NCBI RefSeq assembly: GCF_002924445.1
Contig: NZ_PIGG01000031.1
Location: 124,001 to 188,000, forward strand
DNA from: Minwuia thermotolerans
GTDB taxonomy: Bacteria; Pseudomonadota; Alphaproteobacteria; Minwuiales; Minwuiaceae
DNA: 64,000 nucleotides
Direction: 5' to 3'
Under the pieces are notes generated by a model that was not told the origin of the DNA, ran no database searches, and was given only the letters and a program-made list of their open reading frames with translations. Both the position numbers and the translations under genes were made by a program. Below, piece after piece: positions 39,717 through 50,266 of the stretch (positions are counted from its first letter, which is position 1; each line of letters starts with the position of its first letter).

Positions 39717-40439
39717 TCACTGATCGGTGATCGTTGTCGACCGTCCCCGGCCCGTCAATGCCGCCGCGAAGCCGCCCGCCTCATGAAGATCGAAAACCAT
39801 GACCGGAATGCGGTTCTCGCGGGTCAGCGCGATGGCGGCGATGTCCATCACCTTCAGATCCCGCGCGATCACCTCGTCATGGCTCAGCCGATCGAAGCGG
39901 GTCGCCGACGGGTCGGTTTTCGGATCGGCGCTGTAGACGCCATCCACCTGCGTGCCCTTGGCCAGCAGGTCGCAGCCCAGCTCCGCGGCGCGCAGCGCGG
40001 CGGCCGTATCGGTGGTGAAGAAGGGATTGCCGGTGCCCGCCGTCGAGATCACGACGCTGCCGGCCGCGAGCGCGGCGGCCGCATCGCGTCTGGTGTAGGC
40101 GGCGCAAACGGTAGGCATCGGAATCGCCGACATCGCCACCGCCGGCGCGCCCCGGCGCTCCAGCGCATCGGCCAGGGCCAGACCGTTCATCACCGTGGCC
40201 AGCATGCCCATCTGGTCGGCGCTGGCGCGGTCCATGCCCTTGGCGGCGGTGCGCACGCCCCGGAACAGGTTGCCGCCGCCGACGACGACCGCGACGTCCA
40301 CACCAAGACCGCGGACCTCGGCGATGTCGCCGGCGATCCTGTCAAGCGCGGCGAAGTCGATGCCGAACGCGCCCTCGCCCATCAGGGCCTCTCCCGAGCA
40401 CTTCAGAAGAACCCGACGCCATGGAGACGCGTCCGTCAT
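39717..40439 (-). CDS. pyrH: uridylate kinase
   Basis: 240 residues from ATG 40439. [14 protein letters not shown] start, [26 protein letters not shown] and [14 protein letters not shown] motifs of the amino-acid-kinase fold UMP kinase. Phosphorylates UMP to UDP; usually GTP-activated and UTP-inhibited. Same strand as tsf and frr. Confidence 0.97.
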   Translation of the reverse strand: MTDASPWRRVLLKCSGEALMGEGAFGIDFAALDRIAGDIAEVRGLGVDVAVVVGGGNLFRGVRTAAKGMDRASADQMGMLATVMNGLALADALERRGAPAVAMSAIPMPTVCAAYTRRDAAAALAAGSVVISTAGTGNPFFTTDTAAALRAAELGCDLLAKGTQVDGVYSADPKTDPSATRFDRLSHDEVIARDLKVMDIAAIALTRENRIPVMVFDLHEAGGFAAALTGRGRSTTITDQ

Positions 40440-40461
40440 CGCAGCACCGCCCCCGCCGGAA

Positions 40462-41388
40462 TCAGCTCGCGGTGGCCGCGGCCACCTCGGCGGCGAAGTC
40501 GCTTTCCTCGCGCTCGATCCCCTCGCCCAGGGCGAAGCGGATGAAGGCCTTGACGGCGATCGGCGCGCCGACATCGGCCTCCGCCGCCTTCAGGGCCTTG
40601 CCGACGGTGTTGTCGGGGTCGATCACGTAGGTCTGCTCCAGCAGCACGACTTCCTGGTAGAACTTGCGGATCCGGCCCTCGATCATCTTCTCGACGATCT
40701 CCGCGGGCTTGCCGGAGGCCAGGGCCTGCTCGCGCAGCACCGAGCGCTCCCGCTCGACGATGTCCTGGTCCATGTCCGCCGGCGAGACCGACTGCGGGTT
40801 CGCGGCGGCGACATGCATCGCCACCTGGCGGCCGAGTTCGTCCAGCTTCGCGGCGTCGCCGGTCGATTCCAGCGCCACCAGAACGCCGATCTTGCCGAGG
40901 CCCGGCGCCACGGCATTGTGGACGTAGCTGGAGACAACGCCGTTCTCGACCTTCAGTGCGGCCGTGCGGCGCAGGCTCATGTTCTCGCCGATGGTGGCGA
41001 TGGCGTTGGTCAGCTCTTCCTCGACGGTGCGGCCGGTGCCCGGAAAGTCCGCGCCAAGCACGGCCTGCAGATCGCCGTCCTTCGCCCGCGCGATAACGGT
41101 GATCTCATTGACCAGCGCCTGGAACCTGTCGTTGCGGGCGACGAAGTCGGTTTCCGAATTCAGTTCGACGATCGCGCCTTCATTGCCTTCGGTGGCCACG
41201 CCGACCAGGCCCTCGGCCGCGGTGCGGCCGGCCTTCTTGGCGGCGGCGGCAAGCCCCTTCTTGCGCAGCCAGTCGACCGCCGCCTCCAGATCGCCGTCGG
41301 TCTCCTGCAACGCCTTCTTGCAGTCCATCATTCCGCCGCCGGTCTTCTCACGCAGTTCCTTGACCAGCGATGCCGTGATCTGAGCCAT
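40462..41388 (-). CDS. tsf: translation elongation factor Ts
   Basis: 308 residues. N-terminal [24 protein letters not shown] (as [20 protein letters not shown]), core motif [13 protein letters not shown] and MHVAAANP. Exchanges nucleotide on EF-Tu. A 6-bp hairpin (GCGGCG, CCAA loop on the plus strand, 41427-41442) lies between rpsB and tsf and may tune the ratio of the two products (weak inference). Confidence 0.97.
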   Translation of the reverse strand: MAQITASLVKELREKTGGGMMDCKKALQETDGDLEAAVDWLRKKGLAAAAKKAGRTAAEGLVGVATEGNEGAIVELNSETDFVARNDRFQALVNEITVIARAKDGDLQAVLGADFPGTGRTVEEELTNAIATIGENMSLRRTAALKVENGVVSSYVHNAVAPGLGKIGVLVALESTGDAAKLDELGRQVAMHVAAANPQSVSPADMDQDIVERERSVLREQALASGKPAEIVEKMIEGRIRKFYQEVVLLEQTYVIDPDNTVGKALKAAEADVGAPIAVKAFIRFALGEGIEREESDFAAEVAAATAS

Positions 41389-41461
41389 TGTTCAGCCCTT
41401 TCCTTGATTTTCTGTCCGCTTGAACCGCGGCGCCAACGCCGCTCCCGCAGGAGATTGCGGC

Positions 41462-42391
41462 TCAGGCTTCCTTCGATTTCTCGACAAGGTTCTCCGCGCC
41501 TTCCTCGCCCTCCTTGGGCGCCGGCGTCTCGGGTTCGTCGGCGGCCGGGACCTCGCCCGCAGGCCTGTCGCCCGTGGTCTCGTCGGCGCCGCCCTCGATC
41601 TCGTGGCCCGTGCCCTCGCCTGCCTCGCTCGCGCCGGTCTCCTCGACAGGGATGTCGACAATCGGATTCTCGAGCTCGCCGACATCCTCGTCGCCCGCGC
41701 TCATCTCCGCCTGGATGCCGTCGAGCACGGCCTGGCTGAACAGCTCGCAGTAGAGGTTGATGGCGCGCAGGGCGTCGTCATTGGCCGGCACGGGGTAGTC
41801 GATGAAGGTGGGATCGGCGTTGGTGTCGCAGATGCCGATCACCGGGATGCCCAGCTTGCGGGCCTCGGCCACGGCGATCTTCTCCTTGCCCGTGTCGATG
41901 ACGACCATGACGTCGGGCAGGCCGCCCATTTCCTTGATGCCGCCCAGCGCACGGTCGAGCTTGTCGCGTTCGCGGGTAAGCTGCAGCAGCTCCTTCTTGG
42001 TCAGACCGGTCTCGGTCTGCACCAGCAGCTCTTCCAGTTCGCGCAGGCGGCGGATGGAATGGGAGATGGTCTTCCAGTTGGTCAGCGTGCCGCCCAGCCA
42101 GCGATGATTGACGTAGAACTGCGCGCAACGTCCGGCGGCGTCGGCCACAGCCTGGGAGGCCTGACGCTTGGTGCCGACGAACAGGACGCGGCCGCCGCCG
42201 GCGACGATGTCGCGCATGGTCTTCAGCGCCTGGTGCAGCATCGGATGGGTCTGCGACAGGTCGATGATGTGCACGCCATTGCGCGAACCGAAGATGTAGG
42301 GATCCATCCTCGGGTTCCAGCGGTGGGTCTGATGGCCGAAGTGAACGCCCGCTTCGAGAAGCTGGCGCAGCGAGAAATCAGGCAATGCCAT
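41462..42391 (-). CDS. rpsB: 30S ribosomal protein S2 with long acidic tail
   Basis: 309 residues from ATG 42391 (ribosome site AAAGGAGCAC). The first 240 residues are standard S2: [80 protein letters not shown] (as [15 protein letters not shown]). The last 65-70 residues are Glu/Gly/Ala-rich and acidic, an extension seen in some alphaproteobacterial S2 proteins but longer than the 240-260 residue norm. First gene of the rpsB-tsf-pyrH-frr run. Confidence 0.97.
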   Translation of the reverse strand: MALPDFSLRQLLEAGVHFGHQTHRWNPRMDPYIFGSRNGVHIIDLSQTHPMLHQALKTMRDIVAGGGRVLFVGTKRQASQAVADAAGRCAQFYVNHRWLGGTLTNWKTISHSIRRLRELEELLVQTETGLTKKELLQLTRERDKLDRALGGIKEMGGLPDVMVVIDTGKEKIAVAEARKLGIPVIGICDTNADPTFIDYPVPANDDALRAINLYCELFSQAVLDGIQAEMSAGDEDVGELENPIVDIPVEETGASEAGEGTGHEIEGGADETTGDRPAGEVPAADEPETPAPKEGEEGAENLVEKSKEA

Positions 42392-42517
42392 GGCCTGTGT
42401 GCTCCTTTTGATCCGGTTTCGCCTCCGCGGGTGTGGTCCGGATCGTTCCCGGACACCGGAAGGGACGGCGGGGCTTTCTGTCCGCACGCCCTGAACCCGC
42501 GTGTGTGATCGCGGCGG

Positions 42518-42546
42518 GTCATACGCTGCCGGGCCGGCAAATGCAA
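42518..42546 (-). promoter_or_regulatory. rpsB promoter
   Basis: On the minus strand TTGCAT (42546-42541), exactly 17 nt, TATGAC (42523-42518). Transcription would begin near 42511, giving an unusually long leader of about 120 nt before rpsB. The leader contains GC-rich inverted repeats and could hold the S2 feedback site, but I cannot match it to a named leader motif. Confidence 0.55.
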
Positions 42547-42570
42547 GCTGCGCGGGCGAGAAACTGCGTC

Positions 42571-45500
42571 TCAGATTTCGCGGACGTCGACCACGCCCGG
42601 CATCGATTTCAGGGACTGGCGGACGGCGCGGTCGATACGGAAGCCGTCGGGGACTTCCAGCTCCAGTTCCCGCGTCCGGTCCTGTGGCCGCATCACGAGC
42701 CGGATCAGGCCCTTGCCCGGCCCCGCCCGATCCAGCGTGGCGCGGATCGGCGGCAGTGCCGAGCTGTCGGCGATGACGATGCGCGCCCCCGCCTCCGCGT
42801 CGGCGACATAGCCGTCCAGGTCCGCCATCTTGTTCAGCGCCAGGGTGGGTTCGTCCCGGTCGCGCAGGATGTCGACATAGAAGACGGCGTTGCGCCCCGC
42901 CTCCATCTCGTCGCGGTGACGGTTCAGCGCCTCCGAAAAGCAGAGAATCTCGCATTCGCCGCTGGGATCGGAGAAGCCGATGAAGGCGAAGGCCTTGCCC
43001 TTGGCGTTGCGGCGGATCTGCACCGCCGAGATCGTGCCGGCCAGGGCGATGTTGGTCTTCTGCGTCTCGCCCAGTATCGCCGGCAGTTCATCGATGCGGG
43101 AGACTCCCTTCTGCGCCAGCTTCTGCTGGTAGTCGTCCAGCGGATGGCCCGAAAGGTAGAAGCCGATCGCGCCCCGCTCCTCGGCAAGCCGCTCCAGGTC
43201 GTCGAAGGGCTCGACCGCCGGCAGCGGCGGCCGATCCGCATTGCCGCCGCCCCCGCCGCCGCCAAAAAGCCCCATCTGGCCACTGGCGCGGTCTTCCGCC
43301 TGCTGCTGGGCGTAGCGCGCGAGGATATCCACGGACGCCAGCACCCGGCGGCGGTTCGGGTCCAACTCGTCGAGCGCGCCGGCGCGGGCGAGATTCTCGG
43401 TCTGGCGCTTGTTCAGCGCCGAGCCGGCGGTACGCACGGCGAAGTCGAACAGGTCCCTGAACGGCCCGTCCTTGCGCCGTGCGGCGACGATGGCGCCCAT
43501 GGCGTCGCGCCCGACATTCTTGATCGCCGCCAGGGCGTAGCGGATACCGGCGACAGTCAGGTCGCGGTTGCGCTCGACCGCGAACGCGACCTCCGAGTGG
43601 TTCGCCGCAGGCGGCAGCAGCGGGATCTTCAGACGCTTCATCTCGCGTTTGAAGACGTCCAGCTTGTCGGTGTTGCCCATGTCCAGGGTCATCGACGCGG
43701 CCAGGAACTCGGCCGGATAGTTCGCCTTCAGCCAGGCTGTCTGCCAGGCGATCAGGGCGTAGGCCGCGGCATGGGACTTGTTGAAACCATAGCCGGCGAA
43801 CTTCTCGATCAGCTCGAAGATCTGGCCCGCCTTCCCGGCCGTGACGCCGTTCTCCGCCGCGCCCTCGACGAAGCGTTCCCGCTGGGCGTCCATCTCGGCC
43901 TTGATCTTCTTGCCCATGGCCCGGCGCAGCAGATCCGCTTCGCCCAGGCTGTAGCCCGAGAGCACCTGCGCCATCTGCATCACCTGCTCCTGATAGACCG
44001 GGATGCCGTAGGTCTCGGCCAGGATCGGCTCCAGCATCGGGTGCGGATAGCTGGCCGCCTCCCGGCCGTGCTTGGTGGAGATGTAGGTCGGGATATTGTC
44101 CATCGGACCCGGACGGTAGAGGGCGACGATGGCGATGATGTCCTCGAACTTGTCGGGCTTCATCTGCCGGAGCACATCCCGCATGCCCGAACTTTCCAGC
44201 TGGAACACGCCCACCGTCTCGCCGCGGCCCAGCATCTCGAAGGTCCGCTCGTCGGTTTCGGGGATGTCGGCCAGACAGAAGTCCGGCCGCCCGCCCTCGC
44301 GGACATGGGCGATGGCGCGGTCGAGGACGGTCAGCGTCTTCAGCCCCAGGAAGTCGAACTTCACCAGCCCCGCCGACTCCACGTACTTCATCGAGAACTG
44401 GGTGACGGGCATGTCGGACTTCGGATCGCGGTAGAGCGGCACGAGCTGTTCCAGCGGCCGGTCGCCGATGACGACGCCCGCGGCGTGGGTCGAGGCGTGG
44501 CGGTACAGCCCCTCCAGCTTCAGCGCCATGTCGACCAGGTACTGCACCGAGCCGTCGGAGTCGTATTCGTGGCGCAGCCTGGGCTCGCTCTCCAGCGCCT
44601 GGCCGAGCGTCACCGGATTGGCCGGGTTGGCCGGCACCAGCTTGGAGATGCGGTCGACCTGGCCATAGGGCATCTGCAGCACGCGGCCGACATCGCGGAT
44701 GACCGCCCGGGCCTGCAGCTTTCCGAAGGTGATGATCTGCGCGACCTTGTCGTGGCCGTACTTGCCCTGGACGTACTCGATCACCTCGTCGCGCCGGTCC
44801 TGGCAGAAGTCGATGTCGAAGTCCGGCATGGACACGCGTTCGGGGTTGAGAAAACGCTCGAACAGAAGCCCGTAACGCAATGGATCCAGGTCGGTAATCG
44901 TCAGCGCGTAGGCGACCAGCGAGCCCGCGCCCGAACCACGGCCCGGGCCGACGGGTATCTCCTGCGCCTTGGCCCACTGGATGAAGTCGGCGACGATCAG
45001 GAAGTAGCCCGGAAAGCCCATGGAGATGATGATCCCCAGTTCCCGGTCCAGCCGCTCCCGATAAACGGCTTCGTCGGGCTCATGGCCCTGCTCGCGCATG
45101 AAGGCGAGCCGGTCGGCCAGTCCCGCCTCGGCCATGGCGCGAAGTTCGTCAGCCTCGGCCCGGCCGCCCTCGGTGGCGAAGCCCGGCAGGATCGGGTCGC
45201 GCTTCGGCGCCGCATAGCCGCAGCGCCGGGCGATCACCAGGGTATTGGCCGTCGCCTCGGGCAGGTCGGCGAACAGCGCCTTCATCTCCTCGGCCGACTT
45301 GAAACGGTGCTCCGGCGTCAGCCGCCGCCGCTCTTCCTGGCCCACATAGGCGCTTTCGGCGACGCAGATCAGCGCGTCGTGCGCCTCGTACATGTCCTTG
45401 TCGAGGAAATAGCAGTCATTGGTCGCCGCCAGCGGCAGGTCGAGATCGTAGGCGAGGTCGATCATGGGCTCCTCGACCCGGTCCTCCTCCGCCTCGCCGT

Positions 45501-46041
45501 GGCGCTGAAGTTCGACATAGAGCCGGTCGCCGAAACGGGCCTTCATCTCCGCCAGCCAGGCGCGTCCGCCGGCGGCGTCGCCGTCGGCCAGCATCCGTCC
45601 CAGCGGTCCTCCGGCGCCGCCGGTGAGCGCGATGAGCCCGTCCGCACGGCCCTCCATGGCGCCAAGCGGCAGATGCGTCGAGAACATGGGATCGGATTCG
45701 AGGAAGGCCGCGGAGACCAGGGCCATCAGGTTCATGTAGCCGGTCTCGTTCTGGACCAGCAGGACGACGGGCGCAAAGAGCGGCCGCTGCTGGCCCGCCG
45801 GCGCGCGGCTGTCCCAGCCGTACTGGACCGAAAGCTGGCAGCCGATGATCGGCTGCACCCCCGCCCCGGCCACCGCCGGGCAAAACTCCATGACGCCGAA
45901 CAGGTTGTTGGTGTCGGTCACCGCCACCGCCGGCATGCCGGCCTTCGCCGCCGCCCCGGCAAGGTCGCCGAGCCGGATCGCGCCCTCGGCGAGCGAATAG
46001 GCGCTGTGCGTCCTCAGATGCACGAACTCCGCATGCGCCAT
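42571..46041 (-). CDS. dnaE: DNA polymerase III subunit alpha
   Basis: 1156 residues from ATG 46041 (GGAGAG ribosome site); the longer open frame above it is not used because this ATG gives the standard start [17 protein letters not shown]-terminal PHP domain, polymerase core with catalytic acids in [15 protein letters not shown] (near 405), [37 protein letters not shown] (as [18 protein letters not shown]), and a C-terminal OB domain plus tau-binding tail. This is the replicative DnaE1 type, not the ImuB-linked DnaE2. It follows the LexA-controlled small ORF on the same strand with no terminator visible between them. Confidence 0.97.
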   Translation of the reverse strand: MAHAEFVHLRTHSAYSLAEGAIRLGDLAGAAAKAGMPAVAVTDTNNLFGVMEFCPAVAGAGVQPIIGCQLSVQYGWDSRAPAGQQRPLFAPVVLLVQNETGYMNLMALVSAAFLESDPMFSTHLPLGAMEGRADGLIALTGGAGGPLGRMLADGDAAGGRAWLAEMKARFGDRLYVELQRHGEAEEDRVEEPMIDLAYDLDLPLAATNDCYFLDKDMYEAHDALICVAESAYVGQEERRRLTPEHRFKSAEEMKALFADLPEATANTLVIARRCGYAAPKRDPILPGFATEGGRAEADELRAMAEAGLADRLAFMREQGHEPDEAVYRERLDRELGIIISMGFPGYFLIVADFIQWAKAQEIPVGPGRGSGAGSLVAYALTITDLDPLRYGLLFERFLNPERVSMPDFDIDFCQDRRDEVIEYVQGKYGHDKVAQIITFGKLQARAVIRDVGRVLQMPYGQVDRISKLVPANPANPVTLGQALESEPRLRHEYDSDGSVQYLVDMALKLEGLYRHASTHAAGVVIGDRPLEQLVPLYRDPKSDMPVTQFSMKYVESAGLVKFDFLGLKTLTVLDRAIAHVREGGRPDFCLADIPETDERTFEMLGRGETVGVFQLESSGMRDVLRQMKPDKFEDIIAIVALYRPGPMDNIPTYISTKHGREAASYPHPMLEPILAETYGIPVYQEQVMQMAQVLSGYSLGEADLLRRAMGKKIKAEMDAQRERFVEGAAENGVTAGKAGQIFELIEKFAGYGFNKSHAAAYALIAWQTAWLKANYPAEFLAASMTLDMGNTDKLDVFKREMKRLKIPLLPPAANHSEVAFAVERNRDLTVAGIRYALAAIKNVGRDAMGAIVAARRKDGPFRDLFDFAVRTAGSALNKRQTENLARAGALDELDPNRRRVLASVDILARYAQQQAEDRASGQMGLFGGGGGGGNADRPPLPAVEPFDDLERLAEERGAIGFYLSGHPLDDYQQKLAQKGVSRIDELPAILGETQKTNIALAGTISAVQIRRNAKGKAFAFIGFSDPSGECEILCFSEALNRHRDEMEAGRNAVFYVDILRDRDEPTLALNKMADLDGYVADAEAGARIVIADSSALPPIRATLDRAGPGKGLIRLVMRPQDRTRELELEVPDGFRIDRAVRQSLKSMPGVVDVREI

Positions 46042-46258
46042 GGCCGAACTCTCTCCGCTGCCGCCCGATCGGAACCCACGCGGCCGCGCCCCTTTGCCTT
46101 GCCGGAGAATCGGCCGCCGCGGTTCCATTGTCCCAGACCGCGGCGTCCACGTCCCTACCCGGCAGGCGTCATTCGTCCCCCGTTCGCAAGATTGCTGTGG
46201 ACGAAGCTGTGGACGGAACCGCCGTCGCCGCGCCGCCCCTGTCCCGTCCCGCTTCCGC

Positions 46259-46366
46259 TCAGCCGATGCCGGACAGCGCGCCGAACATCTGCGTCCAGGC
46301 GGCCAGCACGCCCCAGATTCCCACCAGCGCGGCCAGCGCGCCCAGATCCCTCATCCATTCCATCAT
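46259..46366 (-). CDS. small membrane ORF, putatively SOS-induced (SidA-like candidate)
   Basis: 35 codons from ATG 46366 to TGA 46261-46259. The ribosome site is near perfect: AGGAGG at 46377-46372, 5 nt before the ATG. The peptide starts MMEWMRDLGAL, then forms one hydrophobic helix (about residues 8-32, with LAALVGIWGVLAAW) and ends GALSGIG; three Trp and four or five Met are present. Its promoter carries two LexA operators (46396-46431). It is too short for routine gene calling. The Caulobacter SidA division inhibitor is likewise a ~30-residue single-helix, LexA-regulated protein; similarity here is in architecture and control, not in aligned sequence. Function unproven. Confidence 0.68.
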   Translation of the reverse strand: MMEWMRDLGALAALVGIWGVLAAWTQMFGALSGIG

Positions 46367-46392
46367 CGCCCCCTCCTGCTGCGTTGGAGACA

Positions 46393-46431
46393 TATGTTCG
46401 TCAAATGTTCTCTTTATGTCAACACATGTTC
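46393..46431 (-). promoter_or_regulatory. SOS promoter with tandem LexA operators
   Basis: Minus-strand reading: perfect -35 TTGACA (46422-46417), 18-nt spacer, -10 AACATA (46398-46393). Operator 1, GAAC-ATTTGAC-GAAC (46410-46396), is a perfect 8/8 match to the alphaproteobacterial LexA box and covers the spacer and -10. Operator 2, GAAC-ATGTGTT-GACA (46431-46417), matches 6/8 and covers the -35. It starts 3 nt after the lolD stop and lies 27 nt before the start codon of the 35-residue ORF. Confidence 0.78.
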
Positions 46432-46433
46432 TC

Positions 46434-47120
46434 TCACAATGCCGCCTCCCGGAGGACGCCGTCCTCCATCAGCACCGCGCGGTCCATCTGGCGGGCGAGC
46501 TGGAGGTTATGGGTGGCGACGAGGACGCCGGTGCCGGCGGCGCGGGCGACTTCGACCAGGTGATCGAAGACCCGTCCGGCGGTGCCGGGATCGAGATTGC
46601 CCGTCGGCTCGTCGGCCAGAAGGACGGCCGGGAGATTGGCCAGGGCGCGGGCGATGGCGACGCGTTGCTGCTCGCCGCCCGACAACCGCGCCGGGCGGTG
46701 GTCGCCGCGTTCGGCGAGGCCCATCTGGCCCAGCAGTTCCGCGGCCCGCACCGCCGCCTCCTTGCGGCTCTTGCCCGCGATCATCTGGGGCAGGATCACG
46801 TTCTCCGCTGCGGTGAACTCCGGCAGCAGGTGGTGGTACTGGTAGACGAAGCCCAACAGGGTCCGGCGCATCGCCGTCCGGCGGTCGTCGTTCAGCCCCG
46901 CCGCCGACTGGCCGGCGATGGCGACGTCGCCGCCGTCGGGCTTTTCCAGCAGACCCGCGATCTGCAGCAGCGTCGACTTGCCCGCGCCGGACGGGCCGAC
47001 CAGGGCGACAATCTCGCCGGTGCGGACCTCCAGCGAGGCGCCGCGCAGCACTTCCAGCGTCCGCTCCCCCTGCCGGAAGGTGCGGATGACGCCGTCCAGG
47101 CGCAGCGCGGGGTCACTCAT
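46434..47120 (-). CDS. lolD: lipoprotein-releasing ABC transporter ATPase LolD
   Basis: 228 residues. Walker [11 protein letters not shown]-loop [13 protein letters not shown] (typical LolD), signature [15 protein letters not shown], Walker [13 protein letters not shown]. Powers extraction of lipoproteins from the inner membrane with the LolC/E-type permease encoded just upstream (8-nt overlap). The stop lies next to the SOS operators. Confidence 0.94.
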   Translation of the reverse strand: MSDPALRLDGVIRTFRQGERTLEVLRGASLEVRTGEIVALVGPSGAGKSTLLQIAGLLEKPDGGDVAIAGQSAAGLNDDRRTAMRRTLLGFVYQYHHLLPEFTAAENVILPQMIAGKSRKEAAVRAAELLGQMGLAERGDHRPARLSGGEQQRVAIARALANLPAVLLADEPTGNLDPGTAGRVFDHLVEVARAAGTGVLVATHNLQLARQMDRAVLMEDGVLREAAL

Positions 47121-48363
47121 AGCGGAGCGCCTCCACCGGATCGAGGCGCGCCGCCCGCCAGGCCGGGTAGATCGTGGCGAGGAAGGAGAGCACCAGCGCC
47201 ATGAGCAGCACCATGACCACCTCGCCGGTCTCCATCCGGGCCGGTATCTGGGAGAGGAAGCGGATCTCGGGCGACCAGAGCTCGGTGCCGGTCAGGCTTT
47301 CCAGGCCGCGCCGGATGCTGTCGATGTTGAGGCAGAACACGACGCCCAGCGTGAATCCGGCCAGCGTGCCGACGACGCCGATGGAGGCGCCGGCGATGAA
47401 GAAGATGCGCTGGATCGCGCCCCTGGTCGCGCCCATCGTGCGCAGGATGGCGATGTCGCGGCCCTTGTCCTTCACCAGCATGATCAGGCTGGAGATGATG
47501 TTGAACGCCGCGACCAGGATGATCAGCGTCAGGATCAGGAACATCACGTTGCGCTCGACCTGCAGCGCAGTGAAGAAGCTGGCGTTGGCCTGCTGCCAGT
47601 CGAAGACGCGCAGATTGCGGTCGCTGCTGATCTCGCGGTGGATCGCATGGGCCAGGACGGTGGCGCGGTCGGCGTCGGCGACCACGACCTCCAGGCCCGT
47701 CACCCCCTCTCCGGTACGGAAATACTTCTGCGCCAAGTCCAGCGGCATGTAGACGTAACTCGAGTCGTATTCGTACATGCCGACCTCGAACATCGCGCCG
47801 ATACGGTAGGTCGCCAGCCGCGGCACGAACCCCATGGCGGTCGACGAGCCCTTGGGCGAGATCAGCGTGATGCGGTCGCCGAGTTGCAGGCCGAAGCGCT
47901 CGGCCAGACGGAAGCCGACCATCACGGTGCCCGGTTCGGACAGATTGGCGAGTTCGCCCGCCACCAGCTTGCCCGACAACGCCTGGTGGGCGATGATGTC
48001 GTCGAGCTTCAGGCCGCGCACAACCGCGCCGCGCGCCTCCCCGCCGGCGGTCGCCATGACCTGGCCCTCGACCAGCGGCGCGGCGCTGACCACCCCCTCG
48101 ATCCCGCGGATGCGGTCCGCCAGGCTCTCGTAGTCCTCGATGGGCTGCTCGTAGGAGAGCACGGAGACATGGCCGTTCAGCCCGAGGATGCGGTCCAGCA
48201 GTTCGGTGCGGAAGCCGTTCATCACCGCCATGACGATGATCAGCGTGGCGACGCCGAGCGCGATGCCGACCAGCGAGAACCAGGCGATGACCGAGATGAA
48301 GCCCTCGGCGCGGCGGGCCCTGAGATAGCGGACGGCGATCATCCATTCGAAGGCGGAAAACAT
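47113..48363 (-). CDS. lolC: lipoprotein-releasing ABC transporter permease (LolC/LolE family)
   Basis: 416 residues, four membrane helices: one at about 22-48 ([27 protein letters not shown], seen as [19 protein letters not shown]), a large periplasmic MacB-like domain, then three C-terminal FtsX helices (about 270-300, 320-350, 375-400). The N-terminal [14 protein letters not shown] pattern is usual for LolC/E. A single permease gene with lolD implies a homodimer (LolF-like) in this organism, as expected in alphaproteobacteria. Confidence 0.92.
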   Translation of the reverse strand: MFSAFEWMIAVRYLRARRAEGFISVIAWFSLVGIALGVATLIIVMAVMNGFRTELLDRILGLNGHVSVLSYEQPIEDYESLADRIRGIEGVVSAAPLVEGQVMATAGGEARGAVVRGLKLDDIIAHQALSGKLVAGELANLSEPGTVMVGFRLAERFGLQLGDRITLISPKGSSTAMGFVPRLATYRIGAMFEVGMYEYDSSYVYMPLDLAQKYFRTGEGVTGLEVVVADADRATVLAHAIHREISSDRNLRVFDWQQANASFFTALQVERNVMFLILTLIILVAAFNIISSLIMLVKDKGRDIAILRTMGATRGAIQRIFFIAGASIGVVGTLAGFTLGVVFCLNIDSIRRGLESLTGTELWSPEIRFLSQIPARMETGEVVMVLLMALVLSFLATIYPAWRAARLDPVEALRYE

Positions 48364-49680
48364 CTATTCGAAGCCCACGACCTTGTTGACCGCAGCCTCC
48401 AGGGTCGTCTCCTCCTTCTCGCCCGAACGGCGGCGCTTGACCTCCACGACGCCGTTCTTCAGGCCGCGGGGACCCACGACGATCTGCCAGGGCAGGCCGA
48501 TCAGGTCCATGGTGGCGAACTTCGCTCCGGCGCGCTCGTCGGTGTCGTCGACCAGCACCTCCAGCCCGGCATTGGCGAACTGCGTCTCCAGGCCCTCGCA
48601 GGCCGCGTCGCAATCGGCGTCGCCGGCCTTCAGGTTGACGATGCCGACATGGAACGGCGCCACCGGATCGGGCCAGATGATGCCGTCGCCGTCATGGCTG
48701 GCCTCGATAATGCCGCCGACCAGACGGGAGACGCCGATGCCGTAGGAGCCCATCTGCAGCTCGGTTTCCTGCCCGTCCGGGCCGGTCACGGTGGCGCCCA
48801 TGGGCTTCGAATACTTGGAACCGAAATGGAAGATGTGGCCCACCTCGATGCCGCGGCGTTTGACCAGATCCGCGTCAGGCACAGGGCATTCAGCCGGGTC
48901 GTGCATCTCGTCAGCGGCCGCGTAGATGGAAGTCCACCGATCGACGATGGGCTGCAGGTCGCCGTCATAGTCGATGTCCGTCGGTGCGCGGAATTCCAGC
49001 AGATCGCGGTGGCAGAAGACCTCCGACTCGCCGGTGTCCGCCAGAACGACGAACTCGTGGCTCAGATCGCCGCCGATCGGTCCGGTCGCGGCGCGCAGCG
49101 GGATGGCCTGCAGCCCCATGCGCTCGAAGGTCCGCAGATAGGACACGAACATCTTGTTGTAAGCTCTTCTGGAGCTTTCGTAATCGAGATCGAAGGAATA
49201 GGCGTCCTTCATCAGGAACTCGCGCCCGCGCATGATGCCGAAGCGGGGCCGCACCTCGTCGCGGAACTTCCACTGGATGTGATAGAGCAGCTTCGGCACG
49301 TCGCGGTAGGAGCGTGCGGCGGCGCGGAAGATCTCGGTGATCTGCTCCTCGTTCGTGGGGCCATAGAGCATGTCGCGGCCATGGCGATCGGTGATGCGCA
49401 GCATCTCCTTGCCATAGTCGTCATAGCGGCCGGACTCGCGCCACAGATCGGCCGGCTGGATCGTCGGCATCAGCACCTCCAGGGCGCCCGCGGCGTCCTG
49501 TTCCTCGCGCACGATCTGCTCGATCTTCTTCAGCACCCGGAAGCCCAGCGGCAGCCAGGAATAGATGCCGGCGCTGGACTGGCGGATCATGCCGGCGCGG
49601 AGCATGTAGCGGTGGGAGGCGATCTGCGCCTCTGCCGGATTCTCCTTGAGGACGGGCAGGAAGAACTGGGAAAGCCGCAT
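48364..49680 (-). CDS. proS: proline--tRNA ligase (short alphaproteobacterial type)
   Basis: 438 residues from ATG 49680; the open frame upstream is not coding. Class II synthetase motifs: motif 1 region [21 protein letters not shown] (as [19 protein letters not shown]), motif 2 [21 protein letters not shown] (as [14 protein letters not shown]), motif 3 [12 protein letters not shown], and a C-terminal anticodon domain. The editing INS domain of long bacterial ProRS is missing, as in most alphaproteobacteria. Directly precedes lolC. Confidence 0.96.
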   Translation of the reverse strand: MRLSQFFLPVLKENPAEAQIASHRYMLRAGMIRQSSAGIYSWLPLGFRVLKKIEQIVREEQDAAGALEVLMPTIQPADLWRESGRYDDYGKEMLRITDRHGRDMLYGPTNEEQITEIFRAAARSYRDVPKLLYHIQWKFRDEVRPRFGIMRGREFLMKDAYSFDLDYESSRRAYNKMFVSYLRTFERMGLQAIPLRAATGPIGGDLSHEFVVLADTGESEVFCHRDLLEFRAPTDIDYDGDLQPIVDRWTSIYAAADEMHDPAECPVPDADLVKRRGIEVGHIFHFGSKYSKPMGATVTGPDGQETELQMGSYGIGVSRLVGGIIEASHDGDGIIWPDPVAPFHVGIVNLKAGDADCDAACEGLETQFANAGLEVLVDDTDERAGAKFATMDLIGLPWQIVVGPRGLKNGVVEVKRRRSGEKEETTLEAAVNKVVGFE

Positions 49681-49795
49681 GGGGACGTCGCTCCGTCGGT
49701 TGGGCGCTTTCGGGGTCGGATGGTTGTAGGGAAAGCCTTGGCCCGACGCAATCGGCGCTTCCATACTGTCCCGGTCGAAACAGGGGAGGACCGAC

Positions 49796-50266
49796 ATGAC
49801 CGACGACATGCTGCGCGAGGCGGCCGAACGAATGGCGGTGAGCGATGTGATGCACCGCTACGCCACGGCCATCGACACCAGGGATTTCAGGCTGCTGGAG
49901 CAGGTCTTCGACGATCCGGTCGAGACCGACTTCTCCGGCTTCGGGGGCTCCGAGGGCCGCTACAGCCGGGCCGAGTGGATCGACGCCGTGCGCAAGACCG
50001 TCGGCGGGCTCGACGTCACCCAGCACCTGACCGGCAATCACGTCCACCGCATCGATGGCGACCGGGCGCACCTGACCGCCTATCTGCAGGCGCTGCACCG
50101 CTACCGCGCGGCCAGGGCAGATCCGGACTACATCATCGGCGGCTATTACGACATCGATCTCGTCCGGCGGCCGGAGGGCTGGCGCATCACCCGCTACGGC
50201 CTGACTGTCACCTGGGAGCGCGGCAACCGCTACATCATGCGCGAAGCGTCCAGAGCGGCGCGTTAG
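49796..50266 (+). CDS. NTF2-like (SnoaL-like) family protein
   Basis: 156 residues with the NTF2-like fold: [24 protein letters not shown] helix pair (as [14 protein letters not shown]), [28 protein letters not shown] and a C-terminal [17 protein letters not shown] strand. Ribosome site GGGGAGG 6 nt before ATG. Divergent from proS and convergent with the XRE gene, with stops overlapping by 4 nt. Enzymatic role unknown. Confidence 0.82.
   Translation: MTDDMLREAAERMAVSDVMHRYATAIDTRDFRLLEQVFDDPVETDFSGFGGSEGRYSRAEWIDAVRKTVGGLDVTQHLTGNHVHRIDGDRAHLTAYLQALHRYRAARADPDYIIGGYYDIDLVRRPEGWRITRYGLTVTWERGNRYIMREASRAAR

Noticed and set aside
46189-46216. Tandem GCTGTGGACGAA / GCTGTGGACGGA repeat resembling DnaA boxes
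   Set aside because: Each unit matches the DnaA box at only about 7 of 9 positions and there is no AT-rich region or other origin feature; too short to call.
46155-46358. 67-codon minus-strand frame overlapping the SOS small ORF
   Set aside because: It lacks a ribosome site and has shadow-like Gly/Arg composition; the 35-codon frame has AGGAGG and a membrane helix.
42433-46563. Very long open frame (over 1300 codons) on the plus strand
   Set aside because: It is the antisense shadow of dnaE in GC-rich DNA; its protein is Arg/His/Asp-rich low-order sequence with no domain, while dnaE on the other strand is complete.
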